Source: Mixta intestinalis
GTDB lineage: Bacteria; Pseudomonadota; Gammaproteobacteria; Enterobacterales; Enterobacteriaceae
Reading direction: 5' to 3'
DNA length: 64,000 bases
NCBI RefSeq assembly: GCF_009914055.1
Contig: NZ_CP028271.1
Span: 1,488,001-1,552,000 of the forward strand
Part shown: positions 50,088 to 59,847 of the stretch, in pieces
Position numbering within the stretch: position 1 is the first letter of the stretch
Layout: each line of letters begins with the position of its first letter
The notes under the pieces: generated by a model
Seen by the model: the letters and a program-made list of their open reading frames with translations, nothing else
Told to the model about the DNA's origin: nothing
The model's database searches: none
Translations under genes and position numbers: made by a program

Positions 50088-50126
50088 AGAGAGGCCGATC
50101 TGATTTTTTGATCGGCACTCTCTTTC
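50088..50126 (+). terminator. Terminator of the microcin-like gene
   Basis: AGAGAGGCCGATC pairs with GATCGGCACTCTCT (one bulged base) around a T-rich loop, followed by TTTCGG. It begins 21 bases past the stop. Confidence 0.65.
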
Positions 50127-50691
50127 GGTAAACATTGCAGTTTTTAATATAAAGCTAAAACAGCGATGACTCTTTCCCCATAAACACATTAATTTACTGT
50201 GGGTTTATGGGGAAACTTAATTAGTAAGAATGTTATCCTCCAGAAAATAACCATTAAGCGTTATCCCATAACCTATTCTGTCAAATTTATACAGCCCAAA
50301 CTCCGGCACTAAAAAAACGATAACCCGCTAAGCGTCTACTGCGCATAAAAATAAAATCCCTTTATCGTTAACCAAAAACTGTAGTTTTCCGCATTGCTGC
50401 CGATAACCCTGTCAGGCTTTGACGGCTGCCGCGAAGCAACCGGCGTGCAGAAACACCTGTATCAAGGCTCAGTTGTTTCTGACAGGACAACAGGTAAAAT
50501 GGTTGCGGTTCAAAAAAATACAAATACGCCTTATCAGAAGGCAGCATTTTATACCTCAATAAAAAATTTTCCGGTTAGTTACAAAATCACGCCGGTACCG
50601 ATCGGCATTCGGTGCTATCGCAGGCACCTGACTTGTACGCCATTCATCTTCACCAGGGATTTATCGGCGTACCCTAAAGGCTATTAACCCA
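50127..50691. other. Non-coding interval after the microcin-like gene
   Basis: About 560 bases with no reading frame I can support. Frames of 97 and 63 codons exist on the two strands but lack binding sites and look like chance. An immunity gene would be expected here by analogy with microcin loci, but none is recognisable. A 13-base inverted repeat is listed separately. Confidence 0.45.
50173..50215. repeat. 13-base perfect inverted repeat
   Basis: TTTCCCCATAAAC (50173-50185) is the exact reverse complement of GTTTATGGGGAAA (50203-50215), with a 17-base spacer. There is no T-run after it. It may be a protein site or an RNA hairpin. Confidence 0.6.
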
Positions 50692-51321
50692 ATGAAAAAC
50701 GGTATCTTACTGGCAACGGCGGTGACGCTGTTGCTGTCAGGCTGCTCGGTCGGCCATTATGAATACAGCCGCGAGGCGATGAAGCGGGTGGATATGAACT
50801 TTACCGGTATACCTACCGTTTTAGGTCTTGGCACGCTTGGCACCAGCATTCCCCTGACGCCCGAATATAGCCTGACGGCGGCGCACGTTGCTAAATATTC
50901 GGTGCAGCGGGTGAAAGCCTGGCATCCATACTGCGATCTGGCAATCGTTTATCATAAAAACGAGATGAAAACGCTGCCGGTGTTTCGTCCCAGCCGTATC
51001 GGCGACAGCGTGAAGATGTATGGCTACAGCTTTATCTCTGCGATGCCGGTCGCTTCCAGCGGCGTCAACCTCGCCCGTACCGCTATCCGCAACGACTGGA
51101 ATAAAGCGCCCTGCATGGCGATGGCTTCTAATGCGGGCGTGGTTCAGGGAATGTCAGGCGGAGCGGTCTACAATCAGGATGATTCGATTGGCGGCGTTAT
51201 TATTGGCTACAGCAATGCAATAAAAAACCGCCGCAGCAATAAGGTAATTTTGAAGGATGTATCGCTGTATATTCCGTACGCTGATTTTAAAGCCTGGCTT
51301 GACGCTTCAATTGCGGGATAA
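50692..51321 (+). CDS. Trypsin-like serine protease lipoprotein
   Basis: A 209-residue exported protein. The signal peptide ends in a lipobox LLSGC, with lipidation at Cys18. The rest has the layout of a chymotrypsin-fold protease: His65 in SLTAAHVAKYS, Asp82 in CDLAIVYH, and Ser155 in VVQGMSGGAVYN, in the correct order and spacing for a catalytic triad. It would sit in the envelope facing the periplasm or the surface. The binding site is weak, but the codon use looks like its chromosomal neighbours. The gene follows the microcin-like locus and precedes yciO, which converges on it. The substrate is unknown. Confidence 0.78.
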   Translation: MKNGILLATAVTLLLSGCSVGHYEYSREAMKRVDMNFTGIPTVLGLGTLGTSIPLTPEYSLTAAHVAKYSVQRVKAWHPYCDLAIVYHKNEMKTLPVFRPSRIGDSVKMYGYSFISAMPVASSGVNLARTAIRNDWNKAPCMAMASNAGVVQGMSGGAVYNQDDSIGGVIIGYSNAIKNRRSNKVILKDVSLYIPYADFKAWLDASIAG

Positions 51322-51353
51322 AGCGACCGGCCTTGCGCCGGTCAGGTCAGCTT

Positions 51354-51974
51354 TTAGCGAAAGGGACGGCTGTCGCCCACGCCTTCACGCACCACTTCCG
51401 GCGTGTCGCTGGTGAGATCGACTACCGTGGTCGGCTGCTGTCCCAGCGTACCGCCGTCAATAATCAAATCCACCAGCTTGCCGATGCGATCCTGAATCTC
51501 TTCCGGATCGGACTCGGTAAAATCATTACCCGGCAGCATCAGTGAGGTGGACATCATCGGCTCGTTCAGCGCCTCCAGCAGTGCCAGCGCTACCGCATTG
51601 GACGGTACGCGCAGCCCGATAGTTTTTCGCTTGTCATTCATCAGGCGGCGCGGCACCTCTTTCGTGCCCTTCAGAATAAAGGTGTAGCTGCCCGGCGTAT
51701 TGTTTTTAATCAGGCGAAACGCGCTGTTATCGACGTGCGCATAGGTCGACAGCTCGGAAAGATCGCGGCACATCAGGGTGAAGTTATGGTTGCCGTCGAG
51801 CTGGCGAATGTGGCAAATACGCTCCATGGCGTTTTTATCCTCCAGCCGACAGCCCAGCGCATAGCCAGAATCGGTAGGATAGACAATGACGCCGCCTTTG
51901 TTCAGCGCGTCCACCGCCTGGCTAATCAGACGCGGCTGGGGATTATCGGGATGAATATGAAAAATCTGACTCAT
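51354..51974 (-). CDS. yciO: YciO, YrdC/Sua5-family protein
   Basis: A 206-residue YrdC-fold protein, the same length as E. coli YciO. The conserved N-terminal block (ALNKGGVIVYPTDSGYALGCRLEDKNAMERICHIRQL) is a paralogue of the threonylcarbamoyl-AMP synthase TsaC. YciO lacks proven full tRNA t6A activity, so the role is unsettled. It is 13 bases downstream of rnm in the same direction. Confidence 0.94.
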   Translation of the reverse strand: MSQIFHIHPDNPQPRLISQAVDALNKGGVIVYPTDSGYALGCRLEDKNAMERICHIRQLDGNHNFTLMCRDLSELSTYAHVDNSAFRLIKNNTPGSYTFILKGTKEVPRRLMNDKRKTIGLRVPSNAVALALLEALNEPMMSTSLMLPGNDFTESDPEEIQDRIGKLVDLIIDGGTLGQQPTTVVDLTSDTPEVVREGVGDSRPFR

Positions 51975-51987
51975 AGCTAACCTCTTA

Positions 51988-52872
51988 TCACCTCTCCGCA
52001 GAGGGCATCAGGGATGGAAAGCGGGACCATACGGCTTCAACGCCGCCCGGTAGCCACAGCTTTCTGCCCAGTTCGATCCACGGACAGGGTTGATGAAAAT
52101 CGGAACCCTGGGAGCCCGCAAGCTGATAATCCTGCGCATAGCGTCCCAGCTGGCTGCGTTCGTTTGGCGGCTGCTGGCATTGCGCCACCTCCATCGCATC
52201 GCCTCCGCTCTCGGCAAAATGCGCAATCAGGCGCTTCAGCCATTTAGCGGAAAGATCGTAACGCCCCGGATGTGCCAACACCGCATAGCCGCCAGAATGA
52301 TGAATAGCATCAACGGCTTGTTTAATTGTACACCATTGTGGCGGCACATAACCGGTTTTCCCTCGCGCCAGATAGTGCTTAAAAACCTGGACCATATTGT
52401 CTGCTTTACCCTGCGCAATCAGCCAGCGAGCAAAATGTCCACGCGTTATCGCGCCCCCTTCCGCCAGCGCCAGTGCCCCTTCCAGCGCACCGGGAATATG
52501 CGCTTTTTCAAGCCGTTCGCCCATCAGCTGCGCACGTGCCAGCCGACAGGCAGCCTGTCCGGCTAAAAATTGAGTCATGGCCGGATGGACAGGATCGATC
52601 CCCAACCCAACAATATGAATTTCGTGATTCTCCCAGAGCGTAGAAGCTTCTACGCCGTCAATCAGATGCAGCGGCAGCTGTTGCGCGGCAATCGCTTCTC
52701 TGGCGGCAGCCAGCCCCGCCACGCTGTCATGATCGGTGATCGCCAGTACGCCAACGCGCATCTCAACGGCACGCTGCACCAGCGCTTCCGGCGTTAACAG
52801 GCCATCAGATGCACGGGTATGGCTGTGCAGGTCGTAAACAGGGAAGGCGCTTATTGGCGTTGTCGCGGTCAA
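51988..52872 (-). CDS. rnm: RNase AM (PHP-domain 5'-3' exonuclease)
   Basis: A 294-residue PHP-family metallo-enzyme (E. coli YciV/RNase AM 293). It trims the 5' ends of ribosomal RNAs and hydrolyses 3',5'-bisphosphates. Metal-binding motifs are visible: [32 protein letters not shown] and GSDFHQPC. It is divergent from the trp operon, whose promoter begins within 70 bases of its start. Confidence 0.94.
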   Translation of the reverse strand: MTATTPISAFPVYDLHSHTRASDGLLTPEALVQRAVEMRVGVLAITDHDSVAGLAAAREAIAAQQLPLHLIDGVEASTLWENHEIHIVGLGIDPVHPAMTQFLAGQAACRLARAQLMGERLEKAHIPGALEGALALAEGGAITRGHFARWLIAQGKADNMVQVFKHYLARGKTGYVPPQWCTIKQAVDAIHHSGGYAVLAHPGRYDLSAKWLKRLIAHFAESGGDAMEVAQCQQPPNERSQLGRYAQDYQLAGSQGSDFHQPCPWIELGRKLWLPGGVEAVWSRFPSLMPSAER

Positions 52873-52938
52873 AATAACTCCTGAGAAACAAATAAAGTCA
52901 GGCGCATCATAGCGGATTAACCACCCTATAAAAAAGTA

Positions 52939-52975
52939 TTGACATTCAAACCTCGAACCAGTTAACTAGTACACA
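52939..52975 (+). promoter_or_regulatory. trp promoter and TrpR operator
   Basis: TTGACA (-35, 52939-52944) and TTAACT (-10, 52962-52967) are 17 bases apart. The operator CGAACCAGTTAACTAGTACA (from 52954) overlaps the -10 and differs from the E. coli trp operator by two bases. TrpR with tryptophan should repress here. Confidence 0.92.
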
Positions 52976-52994
52976 AGTTCACGCAAGGGTATTC

Positions 52995-53090
52995 ATGATG
53001 ATGTTATTCAACCACGATCTGATGTTTTGCTGGTGGCGCACTTCTGCTGAAGGGCGACGACATCACGCATCTGTATTCATCACATGCTGA
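52995..53090 (+). CDS. trpL: trp operon leader peptide
   Basis: The leader starts with ATG at 52995, after AAGGGTATTC, in the same context as E. coli trpL. It encodes 31 residues beginning MMMLFNHDLMFCWWRTS. The adjacent Trp codons (13-14) sense tryptophan supply. In E. coli the peptide stops right after WWRTS; here that stop is replaced by GCT GAA and translation would continue for 14 more codons to TGA at 53088-53090. That puts the stop only 6 bases before the terminator hairpin, which should affect attenuation. Confidence 0.8.
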   Translation: MMMLFNHDLMFCWWRTSAEGRRHHASVFITC

Positions 53091-53096
53091 TACCTG

Positions 53097-53121
53097 AGCC
53101 CGCCGAAGCGGGCTTTTTTTT
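53097..53121 (+). terminator. trp attenuator terminator
   Basis: AGCCCGC (53097-53103) pairs with GCGGGCT (53108-53114), followed by eight T residues. It corresponds to segments 3 and 4 of the E. coli trp attenuator. Confidence 0.93.
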
Positions 53122-53144
53122 GAGCGCAATTCAGAGAACCGATT

Positions 53145-54707
53145 ATGTCGAATGCAAAACCACAATTAAAACTGATTACCGGCTCAGCGCCCTACCGCGA
53201 AGATCCCGCTGCGGTTTTTCATCAGCTGTGCGGCGCTCGTCCGGCAACCCTGCTGCTGGAGTCGGCGGATATCGATAGCAAGCGTAATCTGAAAAGCCTG
53301 CTGATTGTCGACAGCGCGCTGCGCATTACCGCGCTGGGTAACCAGGTGACGGTACAGGCTCTGTCGGAAAACGGCAGTCAACTGCTGCCGCTGCTGGATG
53401 CCGTCTTGCCGGACGCGGTAGAAAATCATCTTCATCCCGACAGCCGGACGCTGGTATTCCCCGCCACCAGCGCCGCCCAGGATGAAGATTCACGGCTGAA
53501 ATCGCTGTCGGTATTCGATGCGCTGCGCCTGATTTCACAACTGGTAGCCGCACCGCAAGATGAACGAGAAGCGATGCTGCTGGGCGGGCTGTTCGCCTAC
53601 GATTTAGTTGCGGGCTTTGAGCCACTGCCTGAACTGAGCAATGAACAGCGCTGCCCCGACTACTGTTTTTACCTGGCGGAAACGCTACTGGTGCTTGATC
53701 ATCAGCAGCAGAGCGCACGTCTACAGGCCAGCCTGTTCGCCCCTTCAACCGGAGAATTTCAGCGCCTGCAACGCCGTCTGCGCCAGCTGCATGAGCAAAT
53801 GCTACAGCCTGCTCAGCCGCTGCCGGTACCGCACGTTGATCAAATGGCATTAAGCTGTAGCCAGAGCGATGAAACCTACTGTGAAGTGGTACGCACCATG
53901 CAGCAGGCGATCCGCTGCGGCGAAATCTTCCAGGTTGTGCCGTCACGCCGATTCTCTTTACCCTGCCCCTCGCCGCTGGCGGCTTACGAGACATTAAAAA
54001 ACAACAATCCCAGCCCCTATATGTTTTTTATGCAGGACAATGTCTTCACCCTGTTCGGCGCATCGCCGGAGAGCTCGCTGAAATATGACGCCGCCTCGCG
54101 GCAGATTGAAATCTACCCTATCGCCGGTTCACGCCCGCGCGGGCGACGCGCCGATGGTTCGCTCGATCGCGATCTGGACAGCCGTATCGAACTGGAAATG
54201 CGTACCGACCATAAAGAGCTGGCGGAGCATCTGATGCTGGTTGACCTGGCGCGTAACGATCTGGCGCGTATCTGCGAGCCCGGCAGCCGCTATGTAGCCG
54301 ATCTGACCAAGGTGGATCGCTACACCTTTATCATGCACCTGGTGTCACGCGTGGTGGGTACGCTGCGGCACGACCTTGATGTCCTGCACGCTTACCGCGC
54401 CTGTATGAATATGGGCACGCTGAGCGGCGCACCGAAAGTACGCGCCATGCAGCTGATTGCTGACGCAGAAGGCACTCGCCGCGGCGCCTACGGCGGTGCC
54501 GTTGGCTACTTTACCGGCAGTGGCGATCTTGATACCTGTATCGTTATCCGCTCGGCGTACGTTGAGGATGGCATTGCCACCGTACAGGCTGGCGCAGGCG
54601 TGGTACTGGATTCACAGCCGCAGGCGGAAGCGGACGAAAGCCGCAACAAAGCACGCGCCGTGCTGCGTGCCATTGCCAGCGCACATCACTGCGAGGAGAG
54701 TTTCTGA
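53145..54707 (+). CDS. trpE: Anthranilate synthase component I
   Basis: Converts chorismate and ammonia to anthranilate, using ammonia from TrpG; 520 residues, as in E. coli. The feedback-inhibition region LLLESAD lies near residue 40. The chorismate-binding C-terminal domain shows [31 protein letters not shown] and [11 protein letters not shown]. It is the first structural gene after the attenuator, and its stop overlaps the trpG start (TGATG). Confidence 0.97.
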   Translation: MSNAKPQLKLITGSAPYREDPAAVFHQLCGARPATLLLESADIDSKRNLKSLLIVDSALRITALGNQVTVQALSENGSQLLPLLDAVLPDAVENHLHPDSRTLVFPATSAAQDEDSRLKSLSVFDALRLISQLVAAPQDEREAMLLGGLFAYDLVAGFEPLPELSNEQRCPDYCFYLAETLLVLDHQQQSARLQASLFAPSTGEFQRLQRRLRQLHEQMLQPAQPLPVPHVDQMALSCSQSDETYCEVVRTMQQAIRCGEIFQVVPSRRFSLPCPSPLAAYETLKNNNPSPYMFFMQDNVFTLFGASPESSLKYDAASRQIEIYPIAGSRPRGRRADGSLDRDLDSRIELEMRTDHKELAEHLMLVDLARNDLARICEPGSRYVADLTKVDRYTFIMHLVSRVVGTLRHDLDVLHAYRACMNMGTLSGAPKVRAMQLIADAEGTRRGAYGGAVGYFTGSGDLDTCIVIRSAYVEDGIATVQAGAGVVLDSQPQAEADESRNKARAVLRAIASAHHCEESF

Positions 54708-55285
54708 TGGCCGATATCCTGCTGCTCGATAATATCGATTCCTTTACCTATAACCTCGTCGATCAGCTACGCACCTTTGGTCATCGCGTAGTGATTTACC
54801 GCAATACCGTTGCAGTCGATACCCTGATTACACAGCTGCAACAGATGGAAACACCGATACTGATGCTGTCCCCTGGCCCCGGTACGCCATCAGCGGCGGG
54901 TTGTATGCCCGCCCTGCTGCGGAGACTGCGCGGGCAGCTGCCGATTATCGGCATCTGTCTGGGTCATCAGGCGATTGTAGAGGCTTACGGCGGGCGTGTC
55001 GGTCAGGCGGGCGAGATTCTGCACGGCAAAGCGTCAGCGGTTCATCACGATCAGCAGGCGATGTTTGCCGGATTGAGTAATCCGCTGCCGGTGGCGCGCT
55101 ATCACTCTCTGGTGGGTAGCGATATCCCTGCGGAGCTGACCGTAAATGCCACATATAACAACATGGTAATGGCGGTACGGCACGACGCCGATCGGGTGTG
55201 TGGCTTTCAGTTCCACCCGGAATCCATTCTGACCACGCAGGGCGCACGCCTGCTGGAACAAACTCTGGCCTGGGCGCTGGCATAA
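54707..55285 (+). CDS. trpG: Anthranilate synthase component II (glutamine amidotransferase)
   Basis: A 192-residue class I glutamine amidotransferase that supplies ammonia to TrpE. The catalytic Cys is in [11 protein letters not shown], and the His-Glu pair is in [12 protein letters not shown]. It is a separate gene here; in E. coli it is the N-terminal half of a TrpGD fusion. The start overlaps the trpE stop; the stop is 15 bases before trpD. Confidence 0.96.
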   Translation: MADILLLDNIDSFTYNLVDQLRTFGHRVVIYRNTVAVDTLITQLQQMETPILMLSPGPGTPSAAGCMPALLRRLRGQLPIIGICLGHQAIVEAYGGRVGQAGEILHGKASAVHHDQQAMFAGLSNPLPVARYHSLVGSDIPAELTVNATYNNMVMAVRHDADRVCGFQFHPESILTTQGARLLEQTLAWALA

Positions 55286-55300
55286 GCGGAGGAGCACGCG

Positions 55301-56299
55301 ATGCATCATATTCTGGAGAAGTTATATCAGGCGCAGCCCCTGACGCAGGCGGAAAGCCACCAGCTGTTTACGGCGATCATCACCGGAAAGCTGGAACCAA
55401 CGCAGCTGGCGGCGGTGCTGGTAGCAATGAAAGTTCGTGGCGAACGCCCGGAAGAGATTGCCGGTGCGGCATCCGCACTGCTGGCTGACGCACGTCCCTT
55501 CCCGCGCCCCGGCTACGCCTTTGCCGATATCGTCGGCACCGGCGGCGACGGCAGTAACAGCATCAATATTTCCACCGCCAGCGCTTTTGTCGCCGCGACC
55601 TGCGGTCTGAAAGTGGCCAAACACGGCAACCGCAGCGTTTCCAGTAAGTCCGGTTCATCCGATCTGCTGGCGGCCTTTGGCATCAGTCTCGATCTGCCTG
55701 CGGAAAAAGCGCGGCAGGCGCTGGACGATCTTAACGTCTGTTTTCTGTTTGCCCCGCAATATCACACCGGTTTCCGTCACGCGATGCCGGTTCGCCAGCA
55801 GCTTAAAACCCGGACGCTGTTTAACGTACTGGGACCGCTGATCAATCCGGCACGCCCGCCGCTGGCGGTCATTGGCGTTTATAGCCCCGAGCTGGTGCTG
55901 CCAATCGCGGAAACGCTGCGCGTGCTGGGCTATCAGCGTGCGGCGGTGGTACACGGCGGCGGCATGGATGAAATCGCAGTGCACAGTGCCACTCAGGTGG
56001 CAGAGCTGCGCGATGGCGATATCACCAGCTATCAGCTGACGCCGGAAGATTTCGGCCTGCCTTATCATCCTAAAGAGGCGCTGGCAGGCGGCACGCCTGA
56101 AGAAAACCGTGACATCCTTGCGCAATTACTTCAGGGTAAAGGCGAACGCGCGCACCAGCATGCGGTAGCCGCTAACGTAGCGATGTTATTGAAAATATTT
56201 GGTAATGAAGATTTACGCGAGAATGCCCAACGAGCGCTGAGCGCTATCGCCAGCGGCCAGGCCTATGAGCGCGTCGTCGCATTAGCAGCAAGAGGCTAA
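55301..56299 (+). CDS. trpD: Anthranilate phosphoribosyltransferase
   Basis: Transfers phosphoribose from PRPP to anthranilate; 332 residues. The PRPP site is in [18 protein letters not shown], and [21 protein letters not shown] and [16 protein letters not shown] are conserved. As a free-standing gene it begins after GCGGAGGAGCACGCG, a strong binding site. It corresponds to the C-terminal half of the E. coli TrpGD fusion. Confidence 0.96.
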   Translation: MHHILEKLYQAQPLTQAESHQLFTAIITGKLEPTQLAAVLVAMKVRGERPEEIAGAASALLADARPFPRPGYAFADIVGTGGDGSNSINISTASAFVAATCGLKVAKHGNRSVSSKSGSSDLLAAFGISLDLPAEKARQALDDLNVCFLFAPQYHTGFRHAMPVRQQLKTRTLFNVLGPLINPARPPLAVIGVYSPELVLPIAETLRVLGYQRAAVVHGGGMDEIAVHSATQVAELRDGDITSYQLTPEDFGLPYHPKEALAGGTPEENRDILAQLLQGKGERAHQHAVAANVAMLLKIFGNEDLRENAQRALSAIASGQAYERVVALAARG

Positions 56300-56301
56300 A
56301 G

Positions 56302-57664
56302 ATGCAGGAAACCGTACTGAACCATATCGTCAGAGATAAAGCGCTGTGGATCGAGCAGCGTAAACAGGCGCAGCCGCTTGCGTCATTTCAGCAGCAGCTG
56401 ACGCCTTCCACACGCAGCTTTTATCATGCGCTTCAGGGTGCGCGTACCGCGTTTATCCTGGAGTGTAAAAAGGCTTCGCCTTCCAAAGGGGTCATCCGCG
56501 CAGAGTTCGATCCGCTGGCTATTGCGCACGTTTACAAAGATTACGCGTCGGCGGTCTCGGTGCTTACCGATGAGAAATACTTTCAGGGCAGCTTCGATTT
56601 TTTACCGCTGGTGAGCGCGGCTATCACCCAGCCGGTGCTGTGCAAAGATTTTATTATCGATCCCTTTCAGATCTATCTGGCGCGCCACTATCAGGCAGAT
56701 GCGATTTTGCTGATGCTTTCGGTGCTGGATGATGAGCAGTACCGCTCGCTTGGCTGCCGTCGCACACAGCCTGGAGATGGGTATCCTGACCGAGGTAAGT
56801 AACGAAACGGAGCTGGAACGCGCGCTGGCACTGGACGCGAAGGTAGTAGGCATCAATAACCGCAACCTGCGCGATCTGTCGGTTGATATTAATCGTACGC
56901 GCCAGCTGGCACCGCGCCTCGGTCACGGCGTAACGGTGATTAGCGAATCGGGTATTAACAGCTATGCACAGGTGCGCGAGCTGAGCCGCTTTGCCAACGG
57001 CTTTTTGATCGGCTCGGCGCTGATGGGCGAAGAGAACCTGCATCTGGCGGTACGGCGCGTGCTGTTTGGCGAAAATAAGGTATGCGGCCTGACTAAACCA
57101 GAAGATGCGCAGGCGGCCTGGCAGGCGGGCGCGGTTTATGGCGGACTGATTTTTGCCGCTGGCTCACCGCGTCAGCTGACGCTGAGCCAGGCACAGCAGA
57201 TCGTCGCTGCCGCGCCGCTCTGCTACGTTGGTGTATTCCGCGATGCGGCAATTAGTGACGTTGTCACCAGTGCCGAAACGCTGCAACTCAGCGCGGTTCA
57301 GCTGCACGGCAGCGAAGATCAGGCCTACATTAATGCGCTACGCAGCCGCCTGCCGCAAAGCACGGCGATTTGGAAAGCGCTCAGCGTGGGCGATGCGCTG
57401 CCATCGCGCAATTTGCAGCAGATTTCACGCTACGTGCTGGATAACGGCGCAGGCGGTACGGGTCAGCATTTCGACTGGACGCTGCTGGCAGGCCAGCCGC
57501 TGGATAACGTGCTGTTGGCGGGCGGTCTGGGTGCGGATAACTGCGTATCTGCCGCACAGCTGGGCTGCGCCGGGCTCGATTTTAACTCCGGCGTTGAAAG
57601 CGCGCCGGGCGTCAAGGATGCAGAAAAAATCGCCGCCGTGTTTCAAACGCTGCGCGCCTACTGA
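56302..57664 (+). pseudogene. trpC: trpC(F), bifunctional IGPS/PRAI, interrupted by a +1 frameshift
   Basis: Indole-3-glycerol phosphate synthase fused to phosphoribosylanthranilate isomerase. The first ~150 codons read well up to LDDEQYRSL, then the frame goes wrong and stops at 56802. The correct protein resumes in the next frame (AAVAHSLEMGILTEVSN) and runs to the normal C-terminus at 57664. One extra T in CGCTCGCTTGGCTGCC (56750/56751) explains it; without it the gene would encode 453 residues, exactly the E. coli length. All other motifs are intact (LECKKASPSKGVIR, CKDFIIDPFQIYLA, GLTKPEDA, VQLHGSED). It is either a recent loss of function or a sequencing error; the second is quite possible. 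Confidence 0.9.
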
Positions 57665-57709
57665 CATAACGCCCGCAGGCTGTGGGCGGCTAAAAGGAAA
57701 CCAACGCAT

Positions 57710-58900
57710 ATGACATTACTCAATCCTTACTTTGGCGAATTTGGCGGTATGTATGTTCCCCAGATTCTGATGCCCGCGCTGCGTCAGCTGGAAGAAGCCT
57801 TTGTCAGCGCCCAGCGCGATGCAGACTTCCAGGCGCAATTTATCGACCTGTTAAAAAACTATGCGGGCCGTCCTACCGCTCTGACGCTGTGCCGTAACCT
57901 GACCGCAGGCACGAAAACGCGCCTCTACCTGAAGCGCGAAGATCTGCTGCACGGCGGCGCACACAAGACCAACCAGGTGTTGGGCCAGGCACTGCTGGCA
58001 AAACGCATGGGTAAAACCGAAATCATTGCGGAAACCGGCGCAGGCCAGCACGGTGTCGCCTCGGCCCTCGCCAGCGCACTGTTGGGCCTTAAATGCCGCG
58101 TTTATATGGGTGCGAAAGATGTTGAACGTCAGTCGCCTAACGTATTTCGTATGCGGCTGATGGGCGCGGAAGTCATCCCGGTACACAGCGGTTCCGCTAC
58201 GCTGAAAGATGCCTGTAACGAGGCGCTACGCGACTGGTCCGGCAGCTACGAGAAAGCTCACTATATGCTGGGCACTGCCGCCGGGCCGCATCCCTATCCC
58301 ACCATTGTACGTGAATTTCAGCGCATGATCGGCGAAGAAACGAAAGTGCAGGTGCAGGAAGCAGAAGGACGCCTGCCGGATGCGGTTATTGCCTGCGTCG
58401 GCGGCGGTTCGAACGCTATCGGCATGTTTGCTGACTTTATCGATGAGCCGAATGTGGCGCTGATTGGCGTTGAGCCAGCCGGACACGGCATTGAAACTGG
58501 CGAGCACGGTGCTCCGCTGAAACACGGTCGCGTTGGCATCTACTTCGGTATGAAATCACCGATGATGCAGACCGCAGATGGGCAGATTGAAGAATCCTAT
58601 TCGGTATCTGCCGGGCTGGACTTCCCTTCTGTGGGGCCGCAGCATGCCTATCTGAACAGCATTGGGCGCGCCGATTATGTTTCCATTACCGATGCCGAAG
58701 CACTGGAAGCCTTTAAAAAACTGTGTCGCGCGGAAGGCATTATTCCGGCGCTGGAATCTTCTCATGCGCTGGCACATGCGCTGAAGATGATCGAGCAGAA
58801 CCCGGAAAAAGAGCAGCTGCTGGTGGTTAACCTTTCAGGACGCGGCGATAAAGATATTTTTACCGTTCACGATATTTTGACAGCGCAGGGAGAAATCTGA
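57710..58900 (+). CDS. trpB: Tryptophan synthase beta subunit
   Basis: PLP enzyme joining indole and serine to give tryptophan; 396 residues (E. coli 397). The PLP lysine is in [15 protein letters not shown], the catalytic glutamate in [11 protein letters not shown], and the phosphate-binding loop is [23 protein letters not shown] precedes the start. The 45-base gap after trpC contains a small GC hairpin. Its stop overlaps the trpA start (TGATG). Confidence 0.97.
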   Translation: MTLLNPYFGEFGGMYVPQILMPALRQLEEAFVSAQRDADFQAQFIDLLKNYAGRPTALTLCRNLTAGTKTRLYLKREDLLHGGAHKTNQVLGQALLAKRMGKTEIIAETGAGQHGVASALASALLGLKCRVYMGAKDVERQSPNVFRMRLMGAEVIPVHSGSATLKDACNEALRDWSGSYEKAHYMLGTAAGPHPYPTIVREFQRMIGEETKVQVQEAEGRLPDAVIACVGGGSNAIGMFADFIDEPNVALIGVEPAGHGIETGEHGAPLKHGRVGIYFGMKSPMMQTADGQIEESYSVSAGLDFPSVGPQHAYLNSIGRADYVSITDAEALEAFKKLCRAEGIIPALESSHALAHALKMIEQNPEKEQLLVVNLSGRGDKDIFTVHDILTAQGEI

Positions 58901-59703
58901 TGGAACGTTACCAACAACTGTTTAAGCGCCTGCAGGATAAGAAAGAAGGTGCCTTTGTTCCGTTTGTTACGCTGGGCGATCCCACGCCGACGCTTTCGCT
59001 GCAAATTATTGATGCACTGGTAGAAGCGGGAGCAGATGCGCTGGAACTGGGTATTCCCTTCTCCGATCCGCTGGCCGATGGCCCGACCATTCAGAACGCT
59101 ACGCTGCGCGCCTTTGCCTCCGGCACCACGCCCGCGCACTGTTTTGAAATGCTGGCGGCTATACGTCAGAAATATCCCGATCTGCCCATCGGTCTGCTGA
59201 TGTATGCCAACCTGGTGTTTACCAACGGCATTGATGATTTTTATGCCCGCTGCGCGCAGGCAGGCGTCGATTCAGTGCTGGTTGCCGATGTGCCTGTTGA
59301 GGAATCCGCCCCCTTCCGCCAGGCAGCGTTGCGTCATCATATCGCCCCGATCTTTATCTGCCCGCCTAACGCCGATGACGATCTGCTGCGCGCTATCGCC
59401 TCATACGCGCGCGGCTACATCTATTTGCTGTCGCGCGCAGGGGTAACCGGTGCGGAAAACCGCGCCAGCCTGCCGTTGAAACATCTGGTAGATAAGCTAC
59501 GTGAGTATAACGCCGCTCCTACGTTACAGGGCTTCGGCATTTCCGAGCCGGCACAGGTCAAACAGGCGATCGCTTCCGGTGCTGACGGAGTGATATCCGG
59601 CTCGGCCATTGTAAAAATTATTGAGCGTTACCACGCAGAGCCGGAAACCATGCTGGCCGAGTTAAAGCAATTTGTCAGCGGCCTGAAGGCAGCCACGCAT
59701 TAA
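58900..59703 (+). CDS. trpA: Tryptophan synthase alpha subunit
   Basis: Cleaves indole-3-glycerol phosphate and passes indole to TrpB through the tunnel; 267 residues (E. coli 268). The catalytic Glu is in [19 protein letters not shown] and the Asp in [11 protein letters not shown]. The phosphate site [10 protein letters not shown] and the final GSAIV segment are present. It is the last gene of the trp operon. Confidence 0.97.
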   Translation: MERYQQLFKRLQDKKEGAFVPFVTLGDPTPTLSLQIIDALVEAGADALELGIPFSDPLADGPTIQNATLRAFASGTTPAHCFEMLAAIRQKYPDLPIGLLMYANLVFTNGIDDFYARCAQAGVDSVLVADVPVEESAPFRQAALRHHIAPIFICPPNADDDLLRAIASYARGYIYLLSRAGVTGAENRASLPLKHLVDKLREYNAAPTLQGFGISEPAQVKQAIASGADGVISGSAIVKIIERYHAEPETMLAELKQFVSGLKAATH

Positions 59704-59710
59704 TCTTCCC

Positions 59711-59740
59711 AGTGCCTTACATCAGGTAAGGCACTCTTTA
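59711..59740 (+). terminator. trp operon terminator
   Basis: AGTGCCTTAC (59711-59720) pairs with GTAAGGCACT (59726-59735), followed by CTTTAT, 8 bases past the trpA stop. Confidence 0.7.
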
Positions 59741-59847
59741 TAAACATCTTTTTTCCCTTCCCGATTTGTATTTTCCGCTACCCTCAACCACACTTAAGTC
59801 GCCGTTTATCGAAACGGTAACAGCCTTTTTAAACAGGGAGTAGCAGG

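Noticed and set aside
50394..50687. 97-codon frame as the microcin immunity gene
   Set aside because: No ribosome binding site and no clear membrane segment; composition looks like a chance frame.
51325..51343. GACCGGC/GCCGGTC hairpin between the lipoprotein gene and yciO as a terminator
   Set aside because: Seven-base stem without a T-run on either strand; too weak to call.
56302..57664. Programmed frameshift in trpC
   Set aside because: No slippery heptamer, stimulatory hairpin or known precedent in trpC; a simple one-base insertion or read error explains it.
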